From: Legionella sp.
GTDB taxonomy: Bacteria; Pseudomonadota; Gammaproteobacteria; Legionellales; Legionellaceae
Length of the DNA stretch: 33,248 nt
Assembly: GCA_013697625.1 (NCBI GenBank)
Contig: JACCWN010000039.1
Span: 1 to 33,248, forward strand
Reading direction: 5' to 3'
Below, piece after piece: positions 7,541 through 17,086 of the stretch. The notes beneath the pieces are model-generated. The model saw only the letters and a list, made by a program, of their open reading frames with translations, was not told the DNA's origin and made no database searches. A program made the translations under genes and the position numbers. How positions within the stretch are numbered: position 1 is the first letter of the stretch; each line of letters opens with the position of its first letter.

Positions 7541-8803
7541 TCATTCACTAGGCTGTAATTCATAGGAATTATTTATATTTACAGATTTGGTGTGTTCTTT
7601 GATTATCATTAGAAAGGGTATGAACAGAAATGCAAAAATAACAGAGATTTGATACAAAGCGGTCCAACCCAGGTGGGTTTGGATCGTAGCACCAAGGGGA
7701 CCTGAGATGATTCTGGGCAATGTAGATAAAGCAACAAGAAAAGAAAATTGTGTGCCAGTAAAACGCTTGTCAACTAAGCGCATAAATAAGGCAACTAAGG
7801 CTGTGGATCCCATGCCTGCCGCAAAGTTATCGGAGATAACCGCTATGGATAATATTGTTAGATCTTTCCCAACCATGGCCAAAAGTACGAATAAGATATT
7901 GGTCAGTGCTTGCAATAGCCCAAAAAACAATAGTGCGTAATACAAAGGATAACGCAATAAAATCAGACCTGCAGTTAATCCTCCTAATAAGATAGAACCA
8001 ATACCCAAAGTTTTACTTACATAACCTATGGTTTCTAATGAAAAATTAAGGCCTTGTAATAAAAAAGGCATGAGGATGCCGCTGTTTGTTGTGGTAAAGG
8101 CTTCTCCTAATTTGTAGCAAAAAATAAATGCTAATAAAGAGAATATCCCTGGACGAGAGAACAATTCTTTCAAAGGAGATATGTAGGACTGTGTGAAGCT
8201 CCCCTTTTCTTGGGCCTCAACTTTAGGTTCTTTGCTAAATAAAACTGCAAACATACCCACCACCATCATCATTCCCATAAATCGATAAGTGGACGCCCAA
8301 CCTAATTTCTGGGCCATCACCAAGGCCAAACCACCTGAGATTAATAATGCTATACGATAACCAAACACTGCCAAAGAAGCACCAAGCGCATGCCTATTGA
8401 AAGGCAAATATTCAGCCCTATGAGCATCAATTGCAACATCCTGAGTAGCTGAAAAGCAAGCCAATATTAAAGCTAGAAAGGCCATTAGACTAGGATATTG
8501 TTGAGGGCTTAGCCAAGCCATTGCATTAAAACCCACCAGCAATAAAACTTGCATAGCCAATATCCAACTTCGTCTTTTACCTATAGAAAACAATGGATAT
8601 CGATCTAGAATTGGACCCCAAAAAATGCGATATAAATAAGGTAAGCTGACCAGGCTTAAGGCACCTGTAGCCATGATAGACATGCCACTATCCGCATACC
8701 ATGCTTGTAGTGTGCTACTTATCAATGCCATAGGTAGGCCGGAGGAAAATCCTAAAATAAAAATAACAAGTAAAGATAATGATTTTTTCACCAGTTTAAT
8801 CAC
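7541..8803 (-). CDS. ampG: AmpG-family muropeptide MFS transporter
   Basis: The 420-aa protein has about 12 hydrophobic segments. It carries the AmpG pattern in order: GFSSGLPMALISSTLQAW in helix 1, then PYLYRIFWGPILDRYP, KRRSWILAMQ, ACFSATQDVAIDAHRAE, and a GYRIALLISGGLALVMA helix. AmpG permeases bring GlcNAc-anhydroMurNAc peptides from the periplasm into the cytoplasm for wall recycling. Several AmpG-like paralogues can occur in one genome, so the substrate is inferred. The start is a GTG at 8803, directly preceded by an in-frame TGA, and the ribosome site is weak. It lies downstream of mip on the same strand but beyond mip's terminator hairpin. Confidence 0.82.
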   Translation of the reverse strand: MIKLVKKSLSLLVIFILGFSSGLPMALISSTLQAWYADSGMSIMATGALSLVSLPYLYRIFWGPILDRYPLFSIGKRRSWILAMQVLLLVGFNAMAWLSPQQYPSLMAFLALILACFSATQDVAIDAHRAEYLPFNRHALGASLAVFGYRIALLISGGLALVMAQKLGWASTYRFMGMMMVVGMFAVLFSKEPKVEAQEKGSFTQSYISPLKELFSRPGIFSLLAFIFCYKLGEAFTTTNSGILMPFLLQGLNFSLETIGYVSKTLGIGSILLGGLTAGLILLRYPLYYALLFFGLLQALTNILFVLLAMVGKDLTILSIAVISDNFAAGMGSTALVALFMRLVDKRFTGTQFSFLVALSTLPRIISGPLGATIQTHLGWTALYQISVIFAFLFIPFLMIIKEHTKSVNINNSYELQPSE

Positions 8804-8970
8804 TCAACTGTTTCAATTTAATTTTACTAGAGATTTTAAAGTGTTTTATAGAAAACTGCTTTGGCTATGGGAAACAAATAAATCAAATAAACAAATCGGA
8901 GGTAAAACACATAGATATAAAATCACAAGAACTGGTTTATATATTTGTTTTAAACTCTGGTTTTATCATC

Positions 8971-9004
8971 AAAACACCCCTTCTCCCATACTTGGGAGAA
9001 GGGG
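8971..9004 (-). terminator. Strong hairpin terminator downstream of mip
   Basis: Arms 8977-8988 and 8993-9004 form a perfect 12-bp GC-rich stem (CCCCTTCTCCCA) with a 4-nt loop. On the minus strand it is followed by TGTTTTGATG. It starts 14 nt after the mip stop codon, which fits a rho-independent terminator with a short T-tract. Confidence 0.75.
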
Positions 9005-9018
9005 AATGATGAAATACT

Positions 9019-9756
9019 TTATTTTGCAGGGGTTTCTTTATTACCAGTGGCTTCTGTGTTAGCAGCAGTATCTTTAATAGAAACCAAATGAATTTGGAAA
9101 ATTAAGGTTTCATTGGGTCCAATCACTTTACCTATGTTTCTGGGTCCATAAGCCAAATTTGAAGGAATATAGACTTCCCATGTGGAACCCGCTGGCATTA
9201 ATTGTAAAACCTCTGTCCAGCCAGGAATTACTTGTGTAAGTTGGAAAGTAGCAGGTTTACCTGTTTTTTCTGAACTATCAAATACAGAACCATCAATTAA
9301 TTTGCCTGTGTATTCTACAGTAACTGTGTCTGTTTTTGTTGGTTTGTTACCTGTCCCTGCTGTGATTATTTTATACTGTAGTCCACTGGGTAAGACCACT
9401 ACGCCAGGTTTAGATTTGTTACTATTTAAAAAAGCTTCACCCTTTACTTTATTTTCTTCAGTTTTTTTGTTTAATTCGGACATTTGTTTCGCCATCATGT
9501 CTTTTTGAAAAGAAGTTAAAACTTCTTTTACTTGTTGTTCGGTAAGTAGTAATTTACCACCTGACACAGCATCTTGTATTCCTTGTGCAAAAGCTTCGGA
9601 ACTAATTTCAATGCCCTGATTTTTAAAATTTTTACCTAAATCTGCCCCGATGCTATAAGATAATTTGTCTTTTTCTGTAGCCAATGATGTAACTGCAGCT
9701 TGGGCTAATGTTGTTGACAGACCGATAATGACAGCTGCTACTAATTTCATCTTCAT
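9019..9756 (-). CDS. mip: Macrophage infectivity potentiator, FKBP-type PPIase Mip
   Basis: The 245-aa protein starts with a signal peptide (cut after LAQA, residue 20). The mature N-terminus ([20 protein letters not shown]) and long connecting helix match L. pneumophila Mip almost exactly from memory, as does the FKBP core ([64 protein letters not shown]). Mip is a surface homodimer that catalyses cis-trans prolyl isomerisation and promotes early intracellular infection. This copy carries a tail of about 17 residues after the FKBP fold ([17 protein letters not shown]) that I do not recall in the L. pneumophila protein. AGGGGA precedes the ATG. It is divergent from sdaA, and both promoters should lie in the 225-nt AT-rich gap. 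Confidence 0.95.
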   Translation of the reverse strand: MKMKLVAAVIIGLSTTLAQAAVTSLATEKDKLSYSIGADLGKNFKNQGIEISSEAFAQGIQDAVSGGKLLLTEQQVKEVLTSFQKDMMAKQMSELNKKTEENKVKGEAFLNSNKSKPGVVVLPSGLQYKIITAGTGNKPTKTDTVTVEYTGKLIDGSVFDSSEKTGKPATFQLTQVIPGWTEVLQLMPAGSTWEVYIPSNLAYGPRNIGKVIGPNETLIFQIHLVSIKDTAANTEATGNKETPAK

Positions 9757-9981
9757 AAAAATCCCCTGTGTCTATAAAATCATTCTATTAAAGCTTTATT
9801 GCATTAAATCCGATAGTTAACAATAAATAAACTACTCTATTCTGCCTAAGTTTTTTTTAAATTACCAGCTATAATTTTTAAAACATAATTTAAATTGAAG
9901 TTACTTGAAAAAAAGATGCTTATATTAATTGTATTCAGGTAAAATAATTGGAATCTGACCAAACTACATTAGGGTTTTGTA

Positions 9982-11358
9982 ATGAATATCAGCGTTTTTG
10001 ATTTGTTCTCTATAGGAATAGGCCCATCAAGTTCCCACACAGTAGGCCCCATGTTGGCGGCAAATGCCTTTGTTCAATTGCTCAATGATAAGACTTCACT
10101 TGAAAAAACTTCCCGTATTAAAATAGAACTTTATGGTTCCTTGGCATTAACTGGAAAAGGACATGGAACTGATAAAGCCATTCTTAACGGCCTTGAAAAT
10201 AAGAATCCTGAAACGGTAATCCCTGAATCTATGGTACCGCGTATGCAGGAAATTTTATCCACAAATTTGTTAAATCTTGCAGGTTATAAAACCATTCGCT
10301 TTGATGATAAAACAGATTTTTTATTTCTGCAGAAAGAATTATTACCTAGACATACAAATGGCATGCGTTTTTCTGCCTTTGACGATGATAAGGTGTTGCT
10401 GTTACAGCAAGTGTATTATTCTATAGGTGGGGGTTTTATAACGACAGAAGAAAATTTTGACCAAATGCTTGATGACAGTATACCCCCGCCCTACCCTTTC
10501 TCCTCTGCGGCACAGCTATTAAAATTATGTGAAAAAACAAACCTAAGTATTGCTGAGCTCATGTTAGAGAATGAGAAAACCTGGCGAAGTGAAGCGGATA
10601 TTTATAAAAACATTCTAGCAATTGCAAAAGTTATGAATGATTGCATCGAAAACGGCTGCAAACAGGATGGTGTCTTACCTGGTGGACTTAATTTAAAAAG
10701 ACGTGCGCCGAACTTACATAAAAAATTAACCACCCAACAAGGCATCAAGAGCGTATACGAACATTCTGATATTATGAATTATATCAATTTGTACGCGATG
10801 GCTGTAAACGAAGAGAATGCTGCTGGTGGTCGGGTTGTAACTGCACCAACTAATGGTGCTGCAGGCATTATTCCTGCGGTATTAAAATATTTTCAAAAAG
10901 CCCATAATAAATTGAGCCATGAGGATGTTTACACATATTTTTTAACCGCAACAGCCATCGGTATATTATATAAGAAAAATGCTTCCATTTCTGGTGCTGA
11001 GGTAGGCTGTCAAGGGGAAGTAGGCGTTGCCTCTTCCATGGCTGCAGCAGGCCTTACAGCTGTCCTGGGCGGCACCATCAAACAAGTTGAAACTGCAGCT
11101 GAAATCGCTATGGAACATCACCTAGGAATGACTTGTGATCCCGTCGGAGGTTTGGTTCAAATTCCTTGTATAGAGCGAAATGCCATGGGCTCGGTCAAAG
11201 CTGTCAATGCCTCTCGCATGGCCCTCATGGGCGATGGCGAGCATCATATTTCTCTAGATAAGGTGATTCAAACAATGAAGCAAACCGGTTTGGACATGCA
11301 AAGCATTTACAAGGAAACCTCTTTAGGAGGACTGGCAGTTAATTTACCTGAATGCTAA
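9982..11358 (+). CDS. sdaA: L-serine dehydratase (iron-sulfur, single chain)
   Basis: The 458-aa protein has the full bacterial one-chain layout. The beta-type N-terminus begins with [15 protein letters not shown], and the alpha-type C-terminal half contains [19 protein letters not shown]. The probable [4Fe-4S] ligand cysteines lie in GCQGEVG, TCDPVGG and PCIERNA. It deaminates L-serine to pyruvate and ammonia. Serine is a principal carbon and energy source for Legionella, so this gene is likely central to catabolism. AGGG lies upstream of the ATG. It faces tilS convergently; the 63-nt gap shows no convincing terminator. Confidence 0.93.
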   Translation: MNISVFDLFSIGIGPSSSHTVGPMLAANAFVQLLNDKTSLEKTSRIKIELYGSLALTGKGHGTDKAILNGLENKNPETVIPESMVPRMQEILSTNLLNLAGYKTIRFDDKTDFLFLQKELLPRHTNGMRFSAFDDDKVLLLQQVYYSIGGGFITTEENFDQMLDDSIPPPYPFSSAAQLLKLCEKTNLSIAELMLENEKTWRSEADIYKNILAIAKVMNDCIENGCKQDGVLPGGLNLKRRAPNLHKKLTTQQGIKSVYEHSDIMNYINLYAMAVNEENAAGGRVVTAPTNGAAGIIPAVLKYFQKAHNKLSHEDVYTYFLTATAIGILYKKNASISGAEVGCQGEVGVASSMAAAGLTAVLGGTIKQVETAAEIAMEHHLGMTCDPVGGLVQIPCIERNAMGSVKAVNASRMALMGDGEHHISLDKVIQTMKQTGLDMQSIYKETSLGGLAVNLPEC

Positions 11359-11421
11359 CTAATCGTGGGCGAACCTCCTTTAAAAAATCCCAGACGACTT
11401 AAAAAGGTCTTGACGATTGAA

Positions 11422-12735
11422 CTAGGCCAATTGAACTTGTACAGTAAAACAGGGTCGTAAGGGCAATGCCTTTTCTAAGTAAAATAAATCACTGATGGCA
11501 TACCCAGGAACGGCAGCCAATTGATCATTGATAAAAATCAAGGGAATTGTATCTCTTATCCAGGGTGGAATTCCCCAAGTCTGCATTAATTTTTTCAGTT
11601 GCTTTGTTTGACCATGCCATACCAATCGTTCTCCACCTTGTCTGAAGCGAACTTGAATGCTTGCATTGTAAGGGATTGCCAAGCCCTGTTGTGAAATGTC
11701 TGCACTAATACAAAGCTCTGGTCCATTTAGCTCGAGAAGCTTAGGAAAATCTAACCAATCAATAGGAAGGTGTGCAGAGGAATGCTTGCTCTGTTCTAAA
11801 TATAAAAAGTGTTGATAACGTCTTATATGAATATTTTTCCATGAGACTACAGGCATAGAGTCATATTTGGCTAATAAGACTTCATGAATGATTCGATGAA
11901 AAATTTTGGTCGAGGGCATTTTAATGTGATTATTTTTTATCCAAACTCGCAATACGTTCGTGAGGCGGTCGAAATCTAACTTAGTTAAAACCTCTATGTG
12001 CAATCGATTGCCTGTTGAAGCTAACTCAGGGCAGTCTAAGTATGCTAATGCCTTTAAGTTAGCTTGGGCTTGTTGGCAATGATTTGCCGTTTTCGCAAGG
12101 GTATCAACTACCTTTGGCCATTTAAATTTTAATAAGGGGATGATTTTGTGTCGTAAGAAGTTTCGTGAAAAATGAGTATCATCATTACTTTCATCTTCAA
12201 TCCAATTTAAATGATGATCTCTTGCATACTGTTCAAGTTGTTTACGAGAATATCCCAGCAAAGGCCTTGCCAATCTACCAAAATTCCAATGAGCCCAGGA
12301 TGACATGCCAGATAAACCATCTACACCGGTCCCTCTCATCAACTGCAACAAAATAGTTTCTGCTTGATCATCTCCATGATGAGCTAAAACCAAGCAGGTC
12401 TCTTTTGACATTAATGTTGAAAAAAAAGCATACCGTGCTTGTCTGGCTGCCTCTTCAATATTAGCATGACGGTTAAATTGTGGAGAAAAAGCCAAAAACT
12501 CAACCCCTGTCTCGGAACAAATCTGCTCACAATGCTTTTGCCAAACAAGTGCGTTTTTACTGATGCCATGATTTATATGAACCGCAAGTAATTTACAGCC
12601 CAAAACAGATTGAGACCTCAGGGCATGCAGCAATACCGTGGAATCCAAACCACCACTAAACCCAAGTATGAGTTTTTTGAAATTGGAAAAACGGCCAACC
12701 CATTCTAAATTTAATAAAGTATTAGTCACAAGCAC
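11422..12735 (-). CDS. tilS: tRNA(Ile)-lysidine synthase
   Basis: The 437-aa protein contains the PP-loop ATP motif SGGLDS at residues 27-32 ([16 protein letters not shown]), then [19 protein letters not shown] and [20 protein letters not shown], which are typical of TilS. The C-terminal domain ends with a region containing [20 protein letters not shown]. It converts the wobble cytidine of tRNA-Ile(CAU) to lysidine and is normally essential. The GTG start at 12735 lies inside the end of accA (14-nt overlap), so translation is probably coupled. A second GTG two codons later is equally possible. Confidence 0.93.
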   Translation of the reverse strand: MLVTNTLLNLEWVGRFSNFKKLILGFSGGLDSTVLLHALRSQSVLGCKLLAVHINHGISKNALVWQKHCEQICSETGVEFLAFSPQFNRHANIEEAARQARYAFFSTLMSKETCLVLAHHGDDQAETILLQLMRGTGVDGLSGMSSWAHWNFGRLARPLLGYSRKQLEQYARDHHLNWIEDESNDDTHFSRNFLRHKIIPLLKFKWPKVVDTLAKTANHCQQAQANLKALAYLDCPELASTGNRLHIEVLTKLDFDRLTNVLRVWIKNNHIKMPSTKIFHRIIHEVLLAKYDSMPVVSWKNIHIRRYQHFLYLEQSKHSSAHLPIDWLDFPKLLELNGPELCISADISQQGLAIPYNASIQVRFRQGGERLVWHGQTKQLKKLMQTWGIPPWIRDTIPLIFINDQLAAVPGYAISDLFYLEKALPLRPCFTVQVQLA

Positions 12736-13675
12736 CCATGGCCATGAACTTTTGATACCTTTGTTCGATTAATTCATCTAAAGGAATTTTTTTTAGAGAG
12801 GATAGTTCTAAGGTTAAAATTTCTTTCAAACGTGCGCACATAACCCCAACATTGCGGTGGGCTCCACCCAAAGGCTCTTGTACAACTCTATCAACCAATT
12901 TATTGTTTAATATCTGATCTGCAGTAATACCCATTGCACGTGCCGCCTCACTGGCTTTAGCTGCATCTTTCCAAAGTATTGACGCGCAGCCTTCTGGTGA
13001 AATGACTGAATAAATTCCAAATTGTAGCATTAATATTCTATCGCCTAGGCCTATGGCTAATGCCCCGCCTGAACCGGCCTCTCCTGTAACCGTGCAAATG
13101 ATAGGGGTTTTTAATCTAGACATAGCATATAAATTACGAGCGATTGCTTCTGACTGATTGCGCTCTTCTGCACCAATACCAGGATATGCACCAGCTGTAT
13201 CAATAAAAGTAAATAAGGGGAGTTTGAATTTTTCCGCCATACGCATGAGACGCAGTGCTTTTCTATATTCTTCTGGTCTTGCCATTCCGAAATTTCTGTA
13301 GACCTTTTCTTTGGTACGCTTGCCTTTTTGATGACCAATTATCATCACAGGTTCGCCATTTAAACGAGCCAATCCTGCAATGATGGCAGGGGCGCAAGAA
13401 TAATTCCTATCCCCATGTAATTCTTGAAAGTCAGTAAAAATATGCTCAATATAATCGTTGGCTTGGGGCCTACAAGGGTGCCTGGCCATTTGCGCAATTT
13501 CCCAGGGCTCTAAATTTGAAAATATATTGGCTGTTAATTCAGCACATTTGGCTTCAAGGCGTAAAATTTCATCGCTTAAGTTAACTTCTTTATCTGAGCC
13601 TATCATACGGAGTGCTTCGATTTTTTGATTTAATTCTTCAATGGGTTGTTCAAAGTCTAAAAATTGTCGGCTCAT
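12722..13675 (-). CDS. accA: Acetyl-CoA carboxylase carboxyltransferase subunit alpha
   Basis: The 317-aa product matches AccA from end to end: [19 protein letters not shown] at the N-terminus, then [60 protein letters not shown] and [19 protein letters not shown]. With AccD it transfers the carboxyl group from biotin to acetyl-CoA, making malonyl-CoA for fatty-acid synthesis. AAGAG stands before the ATG. It is the first gene of the accA-tilS pair and is divergent from the phosphopantetheinyl transferase gene, with only 32 nt between the two starts. Confidence 0.96.
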   Translation of the reverse strand: MSRQFLDFEQPIEELNQKIEALRMIGSDKEVNLSDEILRLEAKCAELTANIFSNLEPWEIAQMARHPCRPQANDYIEHIFTDFQELHGDRNYSCAPAIIAGLARLNGEPVMIIGHQKGKRTKEKVYRNFGMARPEEYRKALRLMRMAEKFKLPLFTFIDTAGAYPGIGAEERNQSEAIARNLYAMSRLKTPIICTVTGEAGSGGALAIGLGDRILMLQFGIYSVISPEGCASILWKDAAKASEAARAMGITADQILNNKLVDRVVQEPLGGAHRNVGVMCARLKEILTLELSSLKKIPLDELIEQRYQKFMAMGACD

Positions 13676-13707
13676 TCTTACTCTTTTGTGAATTAAGTGG
13701 TATATAG

Positions 13708-14502
13708 GTGTATGATACTCTTAACTCTAAACTGATACCAGATTCAAAAGTACTTGATATGATTATGACAGGATTTACACCATTAAATACGGAACATTGT
13801 GTATTAAGTGATTCACGCATTGATTTGTGGCAATTTTCATTAGAACATGAAGTTGCTGATGCCAATCAATTATTAAACGAAGATGAAAAAGCTCGCGCAA
13901 GACGTTTTTATTTTCCTAAGCACGCAAGGCGTTTTTCAACAGCCCGCGTCATGATGAAAATCATATTATCTCGTTACTTGAACATCAGGCCAGCCCGCTT
14001 AGAATTCAGCTATAACAATTATGGTAAACCCGCAGTCATTAATTCTCAAAAACTTCATTTCAACCTCAGCCATACTGGTGATTTAGCTTTGTTAGCAGTG
14101 GGTAAAGGAATTACAATGGGTGTTGATATCGAACATTACTCTGCCAGGCCCTATGAAGGTATTGCGAAAAATCTATTTTCTGATGCTGAGTTGTCTGAAT
14201 TCCTTCATCTACCCGCTTCTTTAAAGCCCGCTGTATTTTTTCATATTTGGGCTCAAAAAGAGGCTTTCATAAAAGCTTGTGGCATGGGATTATCTTATCC
14301 AACCAAGCAATTTAGCGTGCCAACCCGTATACCAACCAGGCAACTAATCATTGATCCAATGCACAACAATACTTGGCAGTTGCATTCTTTTATGCCACAA
14401 ATCGCGTGCAGTGGAGCCCTGTGTTACCATCCCTCAGTAAGGGAAGTACGATACGGGGTAATGCAAGTAAAACAAAGTGTTGATTTGAATTTTGATTATT
14501 GA
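13708..14502 (+). CDS. 4'-phosphopantetheinyl transferase, Sfp type
   Basis: The 264-aa protein carries the Sfp-family motifs in order: [28 protein letters not shown] (the Mg-binding GVDIE), and [19 protein letters not shown] (WxxKEA). These enzymes attach phosphopantetheine from CoA to acyl or peptidyl carrier proteins. The two-domain length fits the Sfp/EntD class rather than AcpS, so polyketide or non-ribosomal peptide carriers are likely targets, as inference. The start is uncertain. The ATG at 13708 has AGGTG just before it, but the ATG at 13759 (codon 18) is also possible because a TATGAT that could be a -10 overlaps the first start. The next gene begins 12 nt after its stop. Confidence 0.88.
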   Translation: MYDTLNSKLIPDSKVLDMIMTGFTPLNTEHCVLSDSRIDLWQFSLEHEVADANQLLNEDEKARARRFYFPKHARRFSTARVMMKIILSRYLNIRPARLEFSYNNYGKPAVINSQKLHFNLSHTGDLALLAVGKGITMGVDIEHYSARPYEGIAKNLFSDAELSEFLHLPASLKPAVFFHIWAQKEAFIKACGMGLSYPTKQFSVPTRIPTRQLIIDPMHNNTWQLHSFMPQIACSGALCYHPSVREVRYGVMQVKQSVDLNFDY

Positions 14503-14514
14503 AAAGAGTCTTTT

Positions 14515-15420
14515 GTGTTTGCGCGCCTATTTTGGGCTACGCCCTTATACCTACCATTGATTTTGCATGCCTCCTTTATCGAATCTACCATTGGTACGAC
14601 TGTAGTAGAAGATGCAACGGCAACTTACTATAACCCCGCAGCGCTTGCAGGTGTAAAAAAAAAACAGGGGATTGCTTTAGGTTCCGCAAGCCGTGCAAGT
14701 ACCGTTTTCACAGGACAATATACTCGAAGTGTTGATGATTATGTTCAATCAGGTACATCAACTGCCCATGCAAATACACTCCTACCCTCTCTTTTCTACA
14801 CCATGCCCTTGGGGCCTAAAATTTATTTAGGAACGGCAATCTTTGCCAATGATATCTTAAGAGAGGTTGATGGATTTTCTATTTTAAAGTATGTCCAATC
14901 AAACAACCGAATAGATTCAATTGGTTTCATTCCGGCACTTGCAGTCCAATTGAATAAAAAAATTTCAATAGGTGCTTTTTTAAACCGCACACATGCAGCC
15001 TTTTTATTTGAACCACTCACAGGCTTTCCAAAATTAAATATACCTGATATCAAAAGCCGTAATAAGACCACCGGAGAGTCTTGGGGATGGGATATAGGAT
15101 TACTAATGAAGCCTTTAAAGTCTACAACCATTGGATTAAATCATAGAGCTGCTTTAAATTTCCGAATGCATGGGACAAGTCAATACAATGGGTTAATAGC
15201 AGATGATTATAGTTTCAATTATTCGATACCCAGCAGAACTATTTTGTCACTAGCGTAGGCCTTAAATCCTAAATTTAAATTGATTGGAACAGCTCAATAC
15301 ATCCAGTGGAGTATTTTGAAAAACACAACAGTTAATAATTTAGCTACTATAGAAGGCATCGTGTCCTTTTCAAGATTTTTGAAGTGGTTGAGTTCTTATC
15401 GTACTGGTAGCAACAATTAA
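14515..15420 (+). pseudogene. FadL/OmpP1-like outer-membrane transporter, broken by amber stop and truncated
   Basis: A GTG-started frame of 247 codons (AAAGAG upstream) encodes a FadL-like beta-barrel start, with the typical VEDATATYYNPAALAGVKK block and alternating barrel strands. It stops at TAG, 15256-15258. The same frame then continues with LNPKFKLIGTAQYIQWSI and KNTTVNNLAT, blocks that belong to the same family, and ends at TAA in 15418-15420. Even joined, the product has about 301 residues against roughly 400-450 for FadL-type transporters, so the last barrel strands are missing. FadL proteins take hydrophobic compounds such as long-chain fatty acids across the outer membrane. This copy looks inactive. 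The inverted repeat beginning near 15467 may have removed its end. Confidence 0.72.
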
Positions 15421-15466
15421 TCACAATAAGTTTTGCAATCGCAAGCCTTATCAAAGTTAAAAAGAG

Positions 15467-15604
15467 TAACCATTTTCTTAAATCATGTAATTAGTCGCTG
15501 GTGCAAAATTCATTTTACCCCCCTTCGTTCAAGGTCCCGCGGAAGGTCGGATTGAGTAAAAAACAATTACGCGCCTATAACTAATTATAAATAGAAAATG
15601 GTTA
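15467..15604. repeat. MITE-like element with imperfect terminal inverted repeats
   Basis: The left arm (15467-15495) and right arm (15580-15604, read in reverse) share TAACCATTTTCT and TAATTAGT with a few unmatched bases between. The 138-bp unit encodes nothing and lies just beyond the truncated end of the FadL-like pseudogene. I see no clear target-site duplication, so its mobility is inferred. Confidence 0.5.
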
Positions 15605-15612
15605 TTAAAATT

Positions 15613-15849
15613 TTATTTAGTACAAATAACATCTGCAGTATTTAAGCATTGTAAAAATTGATTTTCACATACTTTCCAGTCATTGCCTTCACATCTTTTT
15701 GTAGGACATGTATTGGTACAGTGTTCGAATTCAATACCACATTGATGAGCATTTGTAACAGGAACATTGGCATGGACACTGGTAATTGACAGCATTGTAA
15801 AGGCTGCACCAGCTACAATTAATCGAGTGGCTTTTATTAAGTTTTTCAT
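15613..15849 (-). CDS. Small secreted cysteine-rich protein
   Basis: The 78-aa protein has a good signal peptide, probably cut after SVHA at residue 27. The mature part of about 50 residues holds seven cysteines (HQCG, EHC, NTC, KRC, KVC, LQC, VIC). AAGGAAATAAC stands before the ATG, a strong ribosome site supporting a real gene. Disulfide bonding in the periplasm or outside the cell is likely. I do not recognise the family. It stands alone on the minus strand, divergent from the cupin gene. Confidence 0.7.
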   Translation of the reverse strand: MKNLIKATRLIVAGAAFTMLSITSVHANVPVTNAHQCGIEFEHCTNTCPTKRCEGNDWKVCENQFLQCLNTADVICTK

Positions 15850-16026
15850 GTTATTTCCTTATTATTATTATTGCAGAAGTCAACTTATGAGTATTAATTC
15901 CCTGCTTCATGCATATGTCTTGAAAACTAGCAGTCAGTGAATTAAATAAATATTTGACTCACACCATTGTGACAAACACTAACGACATTATGCGCCGTTT
16001 CCGTGTTATTATCTAGCTTAACAAAT

Positions 16027-16055
16027 TTGACAGCAATGTCAATATATTAATTAAT
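16027..16055 (+). promoter_or_regulatory. Candidate promoter with dyad over the -35, upstream of the cupin gene
   Basis: A perfect -35 hexamer TTGACA (16027-16032) is followed after 17 nt by ATTAAT (16050-16055). The -35 is itself half of the inverted repeat TTGACAGCAATGTCAA, so a repressor or activator could bind there. The leader to the first ATG would be about 80 nt. Confidence 0.4.
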
Positions 16056-16141
16056 TAATTTGGTCAAAGGCATGATAAAATGATGATGTTCTAAGATAGG
16101 TATGCGGCCTAACCTTAACAAAAGGCTAAATATGGGGGATA

Positions 16142-16651
16142 ATGAAACACTTTATTCAATTTAAACAAGGTACTCTAATGAAAAAAATACGATTTGTCTT
16201 TGTGGCGCTTTCTTTAATACTTGTTCCAACTGTTTTCACCAATACATTGAATGCCAATCAGGCCATTATTAATACAAATGAAGCCATGATGTATGACTTT
16301 AATGCTATCCCTATGAATCAACTCACTGATAAAATAGGTATGCGATTTTTCACTACTTCACAATTTACAGTAATTCAGTGGACACTAAAACAAGGTGCTA
16401 AATTACCTAGTCACACACATATGAACGAACAAATTACTCGAGTCGACAGTGGCGAATTGTTGGTTAGTTCAGAAGGAAGAAGTCTTCATTTAATTGCAGG
16501 ACAAATGATGGTGTTTCCCTCGCATACCCCACATGGATTTATAGCACAAAAGGATACGGTCATTTATGAACAACAGACCCCAATTCGGCAAGATTTTCTA
16601 GAGCCGGATTTCATTCAAAAGTTGAGTGATTATTTGTCTAAAAATCAGTAA
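16142..16651 (+). CDS. Exported cupin-domain protein
   Basis: The 169-aa protein has a signal peptide and one cupin barrel with both motifs. LPSHTHMNEQITRVDSGEL supplies His, His and Glu, and GQMMVFPSHTPHGF supplies the second His, giving a probable metal site. Single-domain cupins of this kind often bind a transition metal; no substrate can be named. Two starts are possible. The ATG at 16142 has GGGGGA close upstream. The ATG at 16178 (codon 13) has AAGG and gives a more ordinary signal peptide beginning MKKIRFVFVALSL. Cleavage after LNA is likely, placing the protein in the periplasm. Confidence 0.8.
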   Translation: MKHFIQFKQGTLMKKIRFVFVALSLILVPTVFTNTLNANQAIINTNEAMMYDFNAIPMNQLTDKIGMRFFTTSQFTVIQWTLKQGAKLPSHTHMNEQITRVDSGELLVSSEGRSLHLIAGQMMVFPSHTPHGFIAQKDTVIYEQQTPIRQDFLEPDFIQKLSDYLSKNQ

Positions 16652-16751
16652 AAAATTTAAAATTGGTACTCCCACTACCCCTGTGAACGGTATTTATACG
16701 CTCTGCCCTGATTGACTTATAAGGTCCAATGTGGAAATTCAGTTACAATGA

Positions 16752-16886
16752 CTGTCCTCCGGTATTAGTGCGGCTTGCAGATCCTGCGAGGCTTTAGATA
16801 AGTGCCATAGTGAGGGATGGAGCCCGGACATTAAGCGCGGCTAGCCTCGCAGACTCCGCAAGCCGCGCTAAATTCCGGGATGACAG
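16752..16886. repeat. Imperfect inverted repeat of about 43 bp, dispersed-repeat type
   Basis: The left arm 16752-16793 (contains GTGCGGCTTGCAG) pairs with the right arm 16843-16886 (contains CTCCGCAAGCCGCGC), with about five mismatches and one or two gaps. A roughly 50-nt centre separates them. The right end (TTCCGGGATGACAGG) resembles the TGTCATCCCGG repeats scattered in genomes of several intracellular bacteria. It is much more GC-rich than its surroundings. Confidence 0.65.
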
Positions 16887-16985
16887 GCATAGAAAATTGA
16901 ATTTTAATAGACAGAATATGAACATTATATTTTGCTGTAAAGCTGTTGGGAACCACATTATTTTGCCTTCTAGATCCATGCTGGA

Positions 16986-17006
16986 TTCCACGCATAAAGC
17001 GCGGAA
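16986..17006. repeat. Short GC-rich palindrome
   Basis: TTCCACGC and GCGCGGAA form an 8-bp stem with one mismatch and a 5-nt loop, within GCTGGATTCCACGC. Together with the neighbouring inverted repeat it looks like another module of the same repeat family. Confidence 0.5.
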
Positions 17007-17058
17007 CATAGGCCTTTTGACTGAATTATATACTTTTTGATGCGGTTGCATAGTTTGA

Positions 17059-17086
17059 AGTTTGGCTGACCTAGCCGGACAAACTT
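17059..17086 (-). terminator. Possible hairpin at the end of the six-gene operon
   Basis: AAGTTT/AAACTT and GGCT/AGCC pair around an AGGTC loop, and the stem overlaps the first bases of the cysS stop codon. No T-run follows, so intrinsic termination is doubtful; the position at the operon end is the main argument. Confidence 0.3.

Larger units (their letters stand above)
16652..17084. other. Gene-free stretch filled by palindromic repeat sequence
   Basis: No real gene is present between the cupin gene and cysS. The short open frames on both strands arise from GC-rich repeat DNA. The region holds the inverted-repeat unit at 16752-16886, a smaller palindrome at 16986-17006, and a hairpin touching the cysS stop codon. 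Confidence 0.6.

Noticed and set aside
8673..9062. 129-codon plus-strand frame
   Set aside because: It runs antisense across the ampG start, the mip terminator and the mip 3' end, which carry convincing features on the other strand.
16041..16062. PmrA box in the TTAATTAATTAATT run upstream of the cupin gene
   Set aside because: The TTAA repeats have a 4-nt period and do not give the 7-nt spacing.
16794..17051. Overlapping 76-85 codon frames on both strands between the cupin gene and cysS
   Set aside because: They lie in palindromic repeat DNA, have no ribosome sites, and mirror each other as expected from GC-rich inverted repeats.
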